Shown here piece after piece: positions 1 through 8,407 of a stretch of DNA of 17,500 bases (the stretch's first letter is position 1; every line of letters starts with the position of its first letter). The position numbers and the translations under genes were made by a program. The stretch lies in contig MPNW01000012.1 in the NCBI GenBank assembly GCA_011800805.1, forward strand, positions 52,107 through 69,606. The letters are read 5' to 3'. The notes under the pieces were generated by a model. That model made no database searches and was not told the origin of the DNA. It saw only the letters and a list, made by a program, of their open reading frames with translations. The stretch is from Hirudo medicinalis. Lineage: Eukaryota; Annelida; Clitellata; Hirudinida; Hirudinidae.

Positions 1-164
1 TCGAGATCCTCGTTCGGATCGCACGCCCGTCGTTCGAGCGCACGAAACTCGTCCTCTAAATCGTCGATACTTTCTCTCAATCCCATCAACTTCTCGAGGA
101 CCTGAGATGTTCTCCTCTCGATGTGGGTCCTTTTATTTATTTCTGCATCCAAATCATCTTCAAG
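1..164 (-). CDS. Plakin exon: rod coiled coil, cut by window edge
   Basis: This exon starts at the acceptor ttgattgtgttgaag|CTT in phase 0 and stays open to the left edge of the window. The peptide LEDDLDAEINKRTHIERRT continues with a strongly charged helix (QVLEKLMGLRESIDDLEDEF). It is typical spectrin-repeat/coiled-coil sequence. The 3' boundary lies outside the window. Confidence 0.8.
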
Positions 165-3100
165 CTTCAACACAATCAACGTCACAATGTTATCGACATC
201 ACAAAATTAGCAACATTTAACAATCACATCGACGGTTATTCAATCGTTTATATCGTTGCAACGGAACCTTTTGAAAATTATTTTGCAAGTTGTCCGTGGC
301 AGTTTTCAGCTTGTCGAAGTTCTTTGCGGCCGAAGAGTCGACCTCGTCAAAACTTCCAAAAACTTTGTCGACGTCTGCTTTGAAGGCTCCCAGTCTGTTC
401 TTGAAGCTCTGGTGATTTAAAAATTCGTTAAAAACCAAAATTAAAACAAATAGATTATTAAAATGAGACTCGAATGTTTAAATGTTTGCCTCAAATAAAA
501 AATACAATAACAGCCAAACAACCTCAAATTCGTTGAGATGAGGATTCTTTGAATCCTTCAAGGCACGTAAATCATTCTGGAATCGATCGAGAAGTCGACC
601 GAGCGAGGAAACCTCTTTCAGGCAGATCAGAACGTCTCCGTCGGTTTCGTCGTCGAACACCAACTTCCCCGTCGCTCCGTCCTTCCTCAACTTCGTCGTC
701 GGATCCACAAATCCGGCAGCAATTGCGTCCTCCAGTTTCATTCGATCTCCGTTTTTCAGCTCGACGTACTGAGGACATCGAGGCATAAAAATGCAAACAA
801 ACTCCCGAGATTATTTAAAATTCATTAAAAACGCATTCTCACCTGATTCCTGGGTTCTTTCTTAAGCATGGATTCGATGGTGCTCGACTGCTCGAGATAC
901 GAGTCGGGATCGACGGACGACTTCACCAATCCATTTTTGATGGCATCCGACATGCTCCTTTCTCTCCCCGTGTTCGCATCTTTAAATTTTCCATTTTCCA
1001 AGTTGAACTTTCCCTCGCTGGCAAGTCGCTTCATCGACTTTACTCCGTCGTCCGTGCAGTCGACCATGAAAACGGAGTTCGGGTTTATCACTCCTTCGTC
1101 GACTGCCTGCAGGAAAGTAATTTTACGACCGGTGGTCGGATGTTCCATTCTGCTCGTGGAAGGATCAAAAGATTTGTGCGAAACAAAAAAATTGTTCAAA
1201 TCGTTCTTCTGCGCTACATCTGCAATCCTTCTGGCTGTATTGGGGTCGATCAAGCCCTTCTGAATGGCCTTTGGCAGGGAAACAAAACCTTCACCCCCTG
1301 AGGATATCTGCAATCCTCCAACATCCAATTTACCATGCATAATGGCATCTGCCAGAGGTTGGCCCTTTATCATCACAGCATCATTTCCATCCTCATTGAT
1401 GAGATCTTTGAACAACATGAGATTGCAATATTTCTCCATCAATTGATCAGAATTCACCTCCAAGTTGATCAATCCTCTGCCAACAGCTTCTTCCATCGTC
1501 AGCCAATCATTACCTTTGAAATCGAAAACTTGGCCATTTTTCAACCTGCCATTGTCAAGAGAGGCCTTCAGAGATGTGACGACATGTGACTGGTCGTCCC
1601 AGTAGAAGAGGAGACCTGGGTTCAGCTGTTTGTCCTGAACTGCTTCTTCCAAAGATTTCCTTTGTTTGGTTGCCAAGTCAACGTAGTCACCTGTTTTCAA
1701 ATGAAGTCTTTCATCTTCCACCAGCTTCAGCAAGGATCTCTTCCCTCCGGTGACCTTCAAGAGTTCGTCGACTCCTTTGAGGTCGAGAATGCCCCTCAGG
1801 AGTGCATCGTGGAGCGAGCACTTTGTTCCATCCTGCAGGGTTACAATGAGGGGATTGAACCCAACCCTCGATGATATCATCGCCCTCTTCAGCGACATTT
1901 GCTCGTTGTTGGACGGATCGTAAAAGAGCGAGTCGTCCGAAACTTCGGACATCAGCTCGACGATCGGATCTGCAGAATAACCGTCCGCAACGCTCTCCAT
2001 GATCTCGTCAAAATCCTCCTGCTTCAAGACCGGGAAGTTCTTCAGGGAATTCGAGTCGTTGCCAGGCGAAATTTCGAGCAGAACGAGGCCTCTTCTGACG
2101 GCTTCTTTGAGGGGGATGACCTCCCCGGTCGCTTTGTTCCTCAGGGCGGCCGTGTTTTTGTCCATGACATCCCTTCTGAGAGCTTGCTGCAGCTGGATGA
2201 AATGCTTTCCGACGATGTCGTACACTCCGACGACCTTGACGTTCGAAGGCTCCTCCTTGACGATCGGATGCCTGTTGAGCTCCTTCACCTCGAGCAATCC
2301 TTTCTCGATGGCCGTTTCGATGGATATCGCGTCACCTGACTCCTTGTCCAAAATAAACCTGAGAAGCAAGACGAACTAAAACGTAACATAAACACTGCAG
2401 TCTTTCAAAAGTAATTGTCATCTCGATAATCTCTTAATAAAGTAACAATGTTAAGATTCCACAAAAATAATAACGACATAACAATAACAACAATTAATAA
2501 TAATAACGACACAACAATAATAACGATTAATAATAATAACGATTAATAATAATAACGATAAAATAACGACGGAAAATCATGTAACGAAAAGCATTAAGTG
2601 CCGGACCTTCCTTGTTCCCGATCGATCAAGCCGGAACCGAGAGCATCGGCGACGCTCACGTTCCTCCCGGTTTTCGGGTCCCTGATGTTGAGGATGACGT
2701 ACGAAACGATCTCCTTCTTGCTCCACGTTTTGAAGATTCCGCTCTTGATCAACTCGCCCATCTCGACCGACTTGTTCGAGTACTCGACCTCGATGAGGCC
2801 TCGGTTCATCGCCTCGGCAATCGAGACGTCCTCCCCAGAGACCGGGTTTCTAAGGAGACGAGGATGCAAGTTGTGATGACGTGATGTATTTCAACTTTTG
2901 GAGTTTAATGTGGAATAAATGTTAATTCATGGAAACCAATGTGCAATATAAATGTGTTACGCCTTGTAATAATGTAAATATGTTATGCCTTGTAATAATG
3001 TAAATATGTTATGCCTTGTAATAATGTAAATATGTTATGCCTTGCAATAATATTTAGAAAATGATTTATTATTATTTTTAAGTTGAGCATTTGATAAGTC

Positions 3101-6002
3101 ACAAGCTCATTTGATTAGCTAAATGTCATTCATTAAAATCTTAATTACATTAAAATTTAATTATTAATATGTTCAAACCTGTATAAACCCCTCTTCAAGT
3201 CAATGATTCCACTGTCGATGGCCCGTTGGTTGCTGATGTTTCTGCCCGTGCGGGGATCGAACACCCCCCTGATGAAGAACCGTTGGGTCTCTTTGATTGT
3301 CTGCGACGTGAACTGAGTCTCCTCGGTCTGCTCGCTCACCCTCTCCTCCACCACTCGTTCCACCTCCCCCCTGAGGTCGCTGGTGAAGCCCGGGGAGCTC
3401 CCCACCTCATAGATCATCATCAGCTTCTGGGAGGGATTTGCTTTGCATTCCGACCACCTGGAGTGATGACAAGCCTAACATTAATTTTCAGATTTAAGTG
3501 ATAATTGGATCAATATTTGTGATTAGACTATTAATTTAAATAATATTTACGATTAGTTTGAAATAATAAAGATTTGCAATCAATTCGACTTTAAAATGTC
3601 CGAGCGCTGTTTCACGAAATTTATTTTCCAACAAAAAGCAATAACTTCAGAAATGCAAAGGTTTTACTTCACTCCAGTTTTTCAAGAGATTCCAATGTTA
3701 CCTAATGTAATAATAATGACATGAAGCGAGTGCATCATTTGTGAGTGCTTTGTAATGGAATATCAATGTCTGCAACCTTTTAATGTAGGCACAAGATTTG
3801 AACTGAGGCTTGTTGTTCCGATCTTCGTCTCGTCCGACGAGATGATTTTGCGAGCAAACCTGCGACGCCACATTACCTGAGAACGTCTTCATGTACACTT
3901 CCATCTCCTTAAATGGGTTTTTTGTTTCATTCTTTTTACATGCAAATACAATTAATTAATACAATTTTACATGCAAATTAACAATCAATTCATTAAAAGA
4001 TAAACCTTGTTTGCGAGTCAAAAAACCCAAGTTTTAAAAGCCTAACAATCTCAGCAATCTTTATAACTATCCTATTTTTGATGTGCGACTTTCGAACTTG
4101 TTGCGTTGTAAAAGAAGATGCTATCGAGACAAAGCAACAACTGCATCCTTCGTACTTTTATGTTTTCTGTGAGGCTGTGATGACCTCCCCATTCTCTGCT
4201 GAGAGGTGAATTACTTCTGATGCCTGCTGTCAAAAACAACAACAACATCAACATCAACAACAACAAAAATAATAATCATCATTTGATACAAATTTAAATT
4301 ATTCTGAACTATCAATCCTTCTGTTGTTAATCTTTTCAGAAAAATTTTTTTATGAATAAATCATGATAAGGTGTCAATGCACCCAACAGCCTGTGTTCGA
4401 GTGTTTGAGTGTTTGATGGATGAGTTTGATCGGGTCATGAACTTTGAACTTTCTTTTGATGATTGTTTTTGAGGTTTGTTAAATAGAGCCTTTTCCTTAT
4501 CAATGTTGTCTCAGAATATCAACATCATAATGTTAAAATAATCACAATGTTAAAATAATCACCATGTTAAAATGCTATCAAAAAGTGATTATTTTTATAA
4601 ATTACAAACTCCAAAAAAGGAACTTGAAAGAATCTTTGCAACCATCACTAAAAAAAAACACGCTCGGTCGAATCATTGCACTGACATACATTTTGATGAT
4701 TTTAGTAATTTAACTTCCAAATTAAGTTTAATTTACAACTTAATAACATTCATTCTCACCAGAGTTGTGATGCTGGTTGGCAAGGCTGTCCTCCAACTTT
4801 TGCATTTTGTCGTTCAGTTCGTGAACGTCGTCTGCCGTTCTTCGTTCGCCGTTCGAAAGCAGGTCTTTGGCTGCGTTCAGGGTTTCCAGGATTTTCTTCT
4901 TATGGATGGATGCAAGTTGCTGTAACTTGTTCAAGATTTGAAATAATTTAATTATATTGCAACATTATATTATAATTACATCAATATTAATATTGCATAA
5001 TAATTCTCAAAATAACATTAGCATCATTAAGTTCATTTGGTTCAACCACAATTGTCGCCAAATTTTAAATTCTCATTCATAGACTTGGCCAACATTTCTA
5101 CATCATTTGTTGCAGTCAATGTGATCAACATTGTTATTGTTAACATCAACTCTGGCAACATTCACATTGCTCACATCAGCCAATCACATGAAAATCAAAT
5201 GACTGAAATTAATTTCAGGTTGAACTCCCACCTCAAATGTTCTTCCCTTGTCGAGTTGCGTCGTCAACAAGGTCTTCAAATTCCTTTTTGCTTCTTCAAC
5301 GCAAAATTTCCAAACAGACACCAGATGCCACCTCAACCTGGTTTCACAAGTTTCATGCTTACAAGGATTACAAACCACACAAGCTACATTGAAACTCTTC
5401 ACGACAACAAATGTCAAATAAACGGTTATAAATTAAATTATAAGATATAAGAGCTCATTGTTTTAATGTCGATCTTTGGTTCGCATTACAAAGCGGTCTC
5501 AATAATTTTAAGCTCATTATGCATGGAAATTATTCAATTTGGTAACTATTTATGGGTAAACATCGGCTTATTTACTAAACAACAAAGTTACCGATAACAA
5601 ATAAAAGGTATTTCTTGTAATCTATGCAAGTGAATGTTACTTGTAATGTGTTGTTATTAATAGTAATTATTTGATCGTGACTGATTGATTGTAATCAGGT
5701 GATTATAACTAACTGGTTGATTGATTGATTGATTGTAATGAATATATGGTTAATATTACTTGTAAGCCTCCTGCATGAGACCAGCATCTGGACAAGGAAG
5801 TATGAAAAGGAGAGAAGGTGCAAACAGTTCCTGGGATTTGTTGTTCATCACCTGTAATTATTATTATTATTACCATAATTTATTGTAATATTATGTTAAT
5901 ATTAGACCAACATTATTATTAATCAGTAGGAAAAGCAGAATATTACAGTAATTGCAATAATAGTTGTTTATTTATTAATTATGCATTAACAATAACAACA
6001 AC

Positions 6003-6092
<90 letters not shown>

Positions 6093-8407
6093 CAATATTA
6101 ATAATGATGATAATAATAATAATGATAATAATAATAATAATAATAATAACAATAATAATGATAACAATAACAGAACAGTGACAATATCTCATTTATATAC
6201 AGCACATCACAGCACATCACATCGACTCATTTTGTGGGACACGAGCAATATTTGGAATCAATTGAATGCTTTCTCTCATCTTGAAAATGCTAATCACAAT
6301 GCTGCTCTGTAGTCCGAATAAATTATGCAAATTAGGGGATGATTCACGACCTTCCATCTTCGAGCATCCGAGTTATCCAAGAGATAGTATTCGGAATTTT
6401 CTTCGACGATTTTCTTTAAAAATTTCAAAAATTTCTTTTTAGATTAAAAGTGATAACTGGTATTATTAATTGTATTATATATACTAATAATATATTAATA
6501 AAATATACATGTTGTAATGTTTATTACAATAGCCTAACATTTCAAAATACATGAAATAAACAAAGTTGTAAACAACGAATCCATTCTCCTCTCACGTCGT
6601 CAACGTCGTAGTACGAGCCAATGGACACGATCGATAGGGGACGATGCCGTTGGCACGGCAACCTCCTCAGGTGGATCGGAACGACACGACGACTCGTCTG
6701 CTGCGTCCTTTCCACCTCAGACTGCAGCTCCAGGAGTTTTTCCAGTAAATTCTGAGCGAGAAATCCATGCATGTGAATCGATGTTTCGTTTATTCACTTG
6801 AATTTTAATCCAATAAACATGTGTTTATTGTAATTATTAAAATTGAGGCTAAAAATATTCAATTTAATGAAACTTTAAGATTTAAACATCTCGGAGTGTC
6901 GAGCGCATCGAAGAAATGTAAAAACGTGACCGAGCGAGAATTCGAACGTCGAGAATTGTTTATTTTTAGGTTTTATTCGCTAAATCCACCTGAAGATGTT
7001 GCAACTGACAACAACTTTTCAATTGCAAAGAAATAAAAATTATTCAATCATAATTCAACTAATCAAAGGGATTTTCGAGATGTTTTTGTTGACAAATGTC
7101 AGATAATAACAATAACAATTGCAAATTATTATTTGTAATGTTTTATTACTCGTATCAAAAAACACAATCGCAAGTTAAACAATTATTATTAAGTTTTAAT
7201 GTAATTGTATAATTTGACACATAACTACACTGTTGATTAATTATATGAATTATATTAATGATAATCACATTTTATTAATAATAACATTACAAAGTGGTCG
7301 AGCGATTAGTCATCAGTAGTCGTCGGTGATCGGTCGAGCGTTGAAACTCACGCGAGTTTTTTCCGAAGTCCTGAAAACGTCGTTGTCCTCCTTCAATTGG
7401 CTGCAACTTTCTTTCACTCCTTCAACTTCATTTGTCATAACTTTCAGGTTTTCCAGGAACTGTTATTGTTTTGATTGGTTGTTATTTCAATTTTTAAACA
7501 AATTATAATGTGATGTAATGTTATATTACGTTATGATATAATGTAATGTAATGTTATGTTTGTTTGTTTCATGAATATGTTGATGCTTGTCGACAAGTTG
7601 TTGTACAAGTTTGTTATGTTGATGTTTGATGGCTAACTTTGACATCATTCCACCCAAATTGTACTTTCGATCCAAAATCAAAAAATCATATTGAAGCTCG
7701 TGACTTCTTTTAGAACTTGTCCAACACTAATAACATCAAAGTTACAATGCAACACTGTTAATATTATGACAATGCTAAGTGAATGCAGGGTTAATAAACG
7801 ATGCCAAACGGTACACAAACCTGGTGGTAAAAAGATGCATTCCTGAGATGAACATGGAAACACTTTGAAGCTTCATGGAGCCATTCCCACTCTCCTTGGC
7901 CTCTCCTGGGTCGAAAAATCTCACAATTCTGCAACGATTCAAAACAAATTAACCACAAATAACAATTAAGTACTTTAAATACTAATAAAGATGATGCATT
8001 ACTTTGGGGATGTAATTTTAAAATGAGCTTTCATAGTATTATTATTTAGTTCTAACTTAATTCCCCTCATTGATGACTCAGTAATGTGAGAGAAAAATAA
8101 GTGTCTCAAGCTAAATTATTAATAAGCCTTGATAAGCTTATACAATGAGTATCATTAAACCCACAACGTCATCACTAGGATCTTTATCACATGTGAAATG
8201 TCACAATGCACTAAAGTTAATGATCTTGAATGCACTGACAACATAACGAACAAATCTTACTTTGGCGAGGTTTTTTGCAATTTCAAGTTGCGATGGTTTG
8301 TGAAAGTTTGAATCCAACAAATTGCTGTCGGCTTCGACGGAGAGTTGTTCGAAATATTCGTGAATGAACTTTATTTGCGAGGAGCCGGTCAGCTCCATCG
8401 TGATCTC
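1..8407 (-). CDS. MACF1/DST: Plakin/spectraplakin-family cytolinker, partial (3' end beyond window)
   Basis: This is a multi-exon gene read on the minus strand. The best exon chain in transcript order is 8407-8261, 7928-7821, 7459-7352, 6751-6596, 6413-6351, 5851-5760, 5337-5232, 4919-4760, 4226-4185, 3907-3877 (or 3907-3777), 3457-3179, 2849-2607, 2358-843, 768-523, 408-268 and 164-1. Every junction uses GT-AG and reading phase carries through, giving about 1200 codons. Domain order is spectrin repeats with an inserted SH3, then plakin-type repeats, then a helical rod. Known family members link microtubules, actin and intermediate filaments or junctions. The order plakin domain, plakin repeats, spectrin rod is typical of spectraplakins (Shot, MACF1, dystonin, VAB-10) rather than plectin. 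The exact ortholog is not determined. The rod continues past position 1, so any EF-hand or GAS2 tail lies outside. No CH-domain exons were recognised upstream. Confidence 0.85.
268..408 (-). CDS. Plakin exon: rod coiled-coil segment
   Basis: This exon has 47 codons, phase 0 to 0, with acceptor aaatcaccag|AGC and donor CAAAAG|gttccg. The peptide SFKNRLGAFKADVDKVFGSF continues with a heptad-like helix (DKLKTATDNLQNNFQK). It is consistent with the first helices of the spectrin-repeat rod that follows plakin repeats in spectraplakins. The donor is weaker than average, but a stop codon follows in frame, so the exon must end about here. Confidence 0.82.
523..768 (-). CDS. Plakin exon: last plakin-type repeat and start of rod
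   Basis: This exon has 82 codons, phase 0 to 0, with acceptor atgtcctcag|TAC and donor TTTGAG|gttgtt. It is separated from the large exon by a 74-bp intron. It begins YVELKNGDRMKLEDAIAAGF then VDPTT, a plakin repeat, followed by a strand-like segment (GATGKLVFDDETDGDVLICL). It then turns into helix: KEVSSLGRLLDRFQNDLRAL. It is the junction between the plakin-repeat block and the spectrin-type rod. Confidence 0.9.
843..2358 (-). CDS. Plakin large exon: about ten tandem plakin-type repeats
   Basis: This is a single 1516-bp exon (1 nt plus 505 codons), phase 2 to 0, with acceptor cttgcttctcag|G and donor AATCAG|gtgaga. Repeat helices recognisable in order are IETAIEKGLLEV, LKEAVRRGLVLLE, LKRAMISSRVGFNP, LHDALLRGILDLK, LEEAVQDKQLNPG, MEEAVGRGLINLE, LADAIMHGKLDVG, LPKAIQKGLIDPN, FLQAVDEGVINPN and MSDAIKNGLVKSS. 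Spacing is roughly 35-60 residues and several copies are degenerate. Spectraplakin genes commonly encode the plakin-repeat block in an oversized, alternatively used exon. In plectin and desmoplakin such repeats bind intermediate filaments. What they bind here is not shown. Open frames on the plus strand in this interval are antisense shadows. Confidence 0.93.
2359..2606. repeat. Intron with degenerate AATAACGA-type simple repeat (about 2464-2577)
   Basis: This intron of the plakin gene contains runs of AATAATAACGA and AACGATTAATAAT, an imperfect tri- to octanucleotide array. It lacks sustained coding sequence in phase with the flanking exons. Confidence 0.75.
2607..2849 (-). CDS. Plakin exon: two plakin-type repeats
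   Basis: This exon is 243 bp, phase 2 to 2, with acceptor cgtctccttag|A and donor AAGGAAG|gtccgg. Two repeats are visible. NPVSGEDVSIAEAMNRGLIE is the first; NIRDPKTGRNVSVADALGSG followed by LIDREQG is the second. Each has the family signature D/N-P-x-T/S-G-x-x-V-S-x-A-x-A-x-x-x-G-L-I. Codons split across both junctions give Arg. Confidence 0.9.
2945..3048. repeat. 26-bp tandem repeat, four copies, intronic
   Basis: The four units are 2945-2970, 2971-2996, 2997-3022 and 3023-3048, each of the form AATGTAAATATGTTATGCCT followed by TGTAAT. Copies 2 and 3 are identical, copy 4 differs by one base and copy 1 by three. It sits in the intron between exons 2607-2849 and 3179-3457. No coding role is seen. 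Confidence 0.95.
3179..3457 (-). CDS. Plakin exon: linker and first plakin-type repeat
   Basis: This exon is 279 bp, phase 2 to 2, with acceptor tcactccag|G and donor TATACAG|gtttga. It starts WSECKANPSQKLMMIYEVG, then a Glu/Thr-rich linker (VERVVEERVSEQTEET), then FFIRGVFDPRTGRNIS and QRAIDSGIIDLKRG. The last two match the plakin-repeat pattern of a strand-turn (D-P-x-T-G-R-x-I-S) followed by a helix ending A-I-x-x-G-I-I-D. This is where the plakin repeats begin. Confidence 0.85.
3777..3907 (-). CDS. Plakin linker exon with two possible donors (3877 or 3777)
   Basis: The acceptor is cccatttaag|GAG. Short form (3907-3877, 31 bp): the strong donor CTCAG|gtaatg reads GDGSVHEDVL then Arg, and is phase-consistent with both neighbours. 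Long form (3907-3777, 131 bp): donor TTAAAAG|gttgca is open only in phase 0. It reads EMEVYMKTFSGNVASQ on to CAYIKR and also joins the next exon in phase 2, but it conflicts with the phase-1 donor at 4760. Both forms give Arg-Trp-Ser-Glu at the junction. The short form fits overall phase best; the real transcript could differ. Confidence 0.5.
4185..4226 (-). CDS. Plakin small exon (42 bp), reading frame uncertain
   Basis: The acceptor has a good pyrimidine-rich tract (ttgttgtttttgacag|CAG) and the donor is GGGGAG|gtcatc. The exon is 42 bp and therefore symmetric. Continuing phase 1 from the upstream exon it reads A-GIRSNSPLSREWG. In phase 0 it would read QASEVIHLSAENGE, which looks more protein-like but needs an unseen exon to shift phase. 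Because it is symmetric it could be a cassette exon. Confidence 0.5.
4227..4759. other. Plakin intron without recognised features
   Basis: This is AT-rich intronic sequence. On the minus strand, the end adjoining 4227 forms a (TTG)-rich pyrimidine tract before the acceptor. A plus-strand open frame from 4572 is low-complexity and overlaps the antisense of the next exon. Introns at 3458-3776 and 4920-5231 likewise show nothing supported. Confidence 0.6.
4760..4919 (-). CDS. Plakin exon: spectrin repeat 6, helices B-C
   Basis: This exon has 53 codons plus 1 nt, phase 0 to 1. The acceptor is aagttacag|CAA and the donor is AACTCTG|gtgaga, a strong donor. The peptide runs QLASIHKKKILETLNAAKD, LLSNGERR, TADDVHELNDKMQKLEDSL, ANQHHNS. 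Two helices around an N-G-E-R loop resemble the plakin repeat-6 stretch in which an L-x-x-F-x-x-F-L-x-D-S-Q helix precedes the next helix. The phase-1 end constrains which model is right for the next two exons. Confidence 0.85.
5232..5337 (-). CDS. Plakin exon: spectrin repeat 6, helix A
   Basis: This exon enters in phase 2 (one base completes a Lys codon) and leaves in phase 0. The acceptor is tgaaaccag|G and the donor is TTTGAG|gtggga. The peptide begins LRWHLVSVWKFCVEEAKRN. It matches the helix of the family that reads x-L-Y-x-x-V-L-x-x-W-x-x-L-H-x-x-x-K-S-L. A nearer acceptor at 5290/5293 would shorten the exon, but only the 5337 boundary matches the incoming phase and the family alignment. 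Confidence 0.8.
5338..5759. other. Plakin intron with short GATT tetranucleotide run
   Basis: This intron is AT-rich. A GATT/TGAT run lies at about 5715-5735. No exon-like segment with matching phase and splice sites was found. Confidence 0.55.
5760..5851 (-). CDS. Plakin exon: end of SH3 and linker to spectrin repeat 6
   Basis: This exon runs from phase 0 to phase 2 (30 codons plus 2 nt). The acceptor is taattacag|GTG and the donor is TTACAA|gtaata. The peptide VMNNKSQELFAPSLLFILP matches the last SH3 strands and the conserved V-P-S-V-C-F-L-I-P-P segment of plakins. PDAGLMQEAY then corresponds to the N-x-E-A-x-x-x-A start of spectrin repeat 6. The split codon AA|G gives Lys at the next junction. 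Confidence 0.88.
5988..6171. repeat. (AAT)n microsatellite, long, intronic
   Basis: A nearly uninterrupted AAT run spans about 6003-6092, followed by imperfect AAT/GAT copies to about 6171. It lies in the intron between the SH3 exons 5760-5851 and 6351-6413. Translated frames here give only poly-Ile, poly-Tyr or poly-Leu and are artefacts. Confidence 0.95.
6351..6413 (-). CDS. Plakin micro-exon: central part of SH3 domain
   Basis: This is a 63-bp exon (21 codons, phase 0 to 0), too short to appear as a long open reading frame. The acceptor is the T-rich tttttaaag|AAA and the donor is TGGAAG|gtcgtg. The peptide KIVEENSEYYLLDNS followed by DARRWK matches the middle of plakin SH3 domains (x-x-N-D-E-C-x-L-x-D-N-S-x-x-x-K-W-K). 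It joins in phase to YYDVDD upstream and VMNNKSQELF downstream, completing the SH3 fold. Without it the domain would lack its central strands. Confidence 0.88.
6596..6751 (-). CDS. Plakin exon: helix plus first part of SH3 domain
   Basis: This exon has 52 codons, phase 0 to 0, with acceptor ttctcgctcag|AAT and donor GACGAC|gtgaga. The first half is a helix, NLLEKLLELQSEVERTQQ. It is followed by VVPIHLRRL and then PLSIVSIGSYYDVDD. The latter corresponds to the beginning of the plakin SH3 (family pattern V-x-L-x-x-R ... P-L-x-A-V-C-D-Y). The SH3 is inserted in spectrin repeat 5 in this family. The usual D-Y core is here G-S-Y-Y-D, a divergent version. Confidence 0.85.
6752..7351. other. Plakin intron, 600 bp, no supported exon
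   Basis: Flanking exons join in phase 0 without needing anything between. A GC-richer patch at about 6890-6970 and another at 7290-7345 contain CGAGCG-like motifs but lack paired splice sites in a usable phase. Introns at 7460-7820 and 7929-8260 are also AT-rich with nothing recognised. Confidence 0.55.
7352..7459 (-). CDS. Plakin exon: spectrin-repeat helix before SH3
   Basis: This exon has 36 codons, phase 0 to 0, with acceptor aacaataacag|TTC and donor ACTCGC|gtgagt. It encodes a charged heptad-like helix beginning FLENLKVMTNEVEGVKESC and ending EKTR. It continues directly from the preceding exon (FYHQ then FLEN), as plectin-family proteins do at the corresponding point (FQFFxDVREAE). No ATG is needed because it is internal. 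Confidence 0.85.
7821..7928 (-). CDS. Plakin exon: conserved spectrin-repeat helix with Trp pair
   Basis: This exon has 36 codons, phase 0 to 0, with acceptor atcgttgcag|AAT and donor CACCAG|gtttgt. The peptide segment EWEWLHEASKCFHVHLRNAS followed by FYHQ matches the plakin-domain signature in which a W-x-W-hydrophobic helix is followed by H-L-x-x-N-x-x-Y/F. The same segment in plectin/MACF1 lies just before the helix leading to the SH3 domain. This is one of the strongest family matches in the window. Confidence 0.85.
8261..8407 (-). CDS. Plakin exon: spectrin-repeat helix, possible first coding exon
   Basis: This exon has 49 codons in phase 0 at both ends. The donor is AAA|gtaaga (before 8261) and the acceptor is gaaaacag|GAG (after 8407). 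The peptide includes FIHEYFEQLSVEADSNLL and DSNFHKPSQLEIAKNLAK, which resemble a spectrin-repeat helix A-B region of the plakin domain (around repeat 4). An in-frame ATG at 8398-8396 has A at -3 and G at +4, so translation could start here with MELTGSS. The acceptor has a poor pyrimidine tract. An alternative acceptor (aatataaag|GTG) would extend the exon to 8437 and add a basic stretch, VKHKTRSRKQ. Confidence 0.7.

Noticed and set aside
868..2379. Several plus-strand open frames opposite the large exon
   Set aside because: They are antisense shadows of the plakin-repeat exon, which has a far longer frame, repeat structure and correct splice sites.
5979..6192. Minus-strand poly-Ile, poly-Tyr and poly-Leu frames
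   Set aside because: These are direct translations of an AAT microsatellite inside an intron.
6880..6970. GC-richer intron patch as an additional plakin exon
   Set aside because: Frames such as VTFLHFFDALDTP are open but there is no good donor, and the flanking exons already join in phase and match the family without it.
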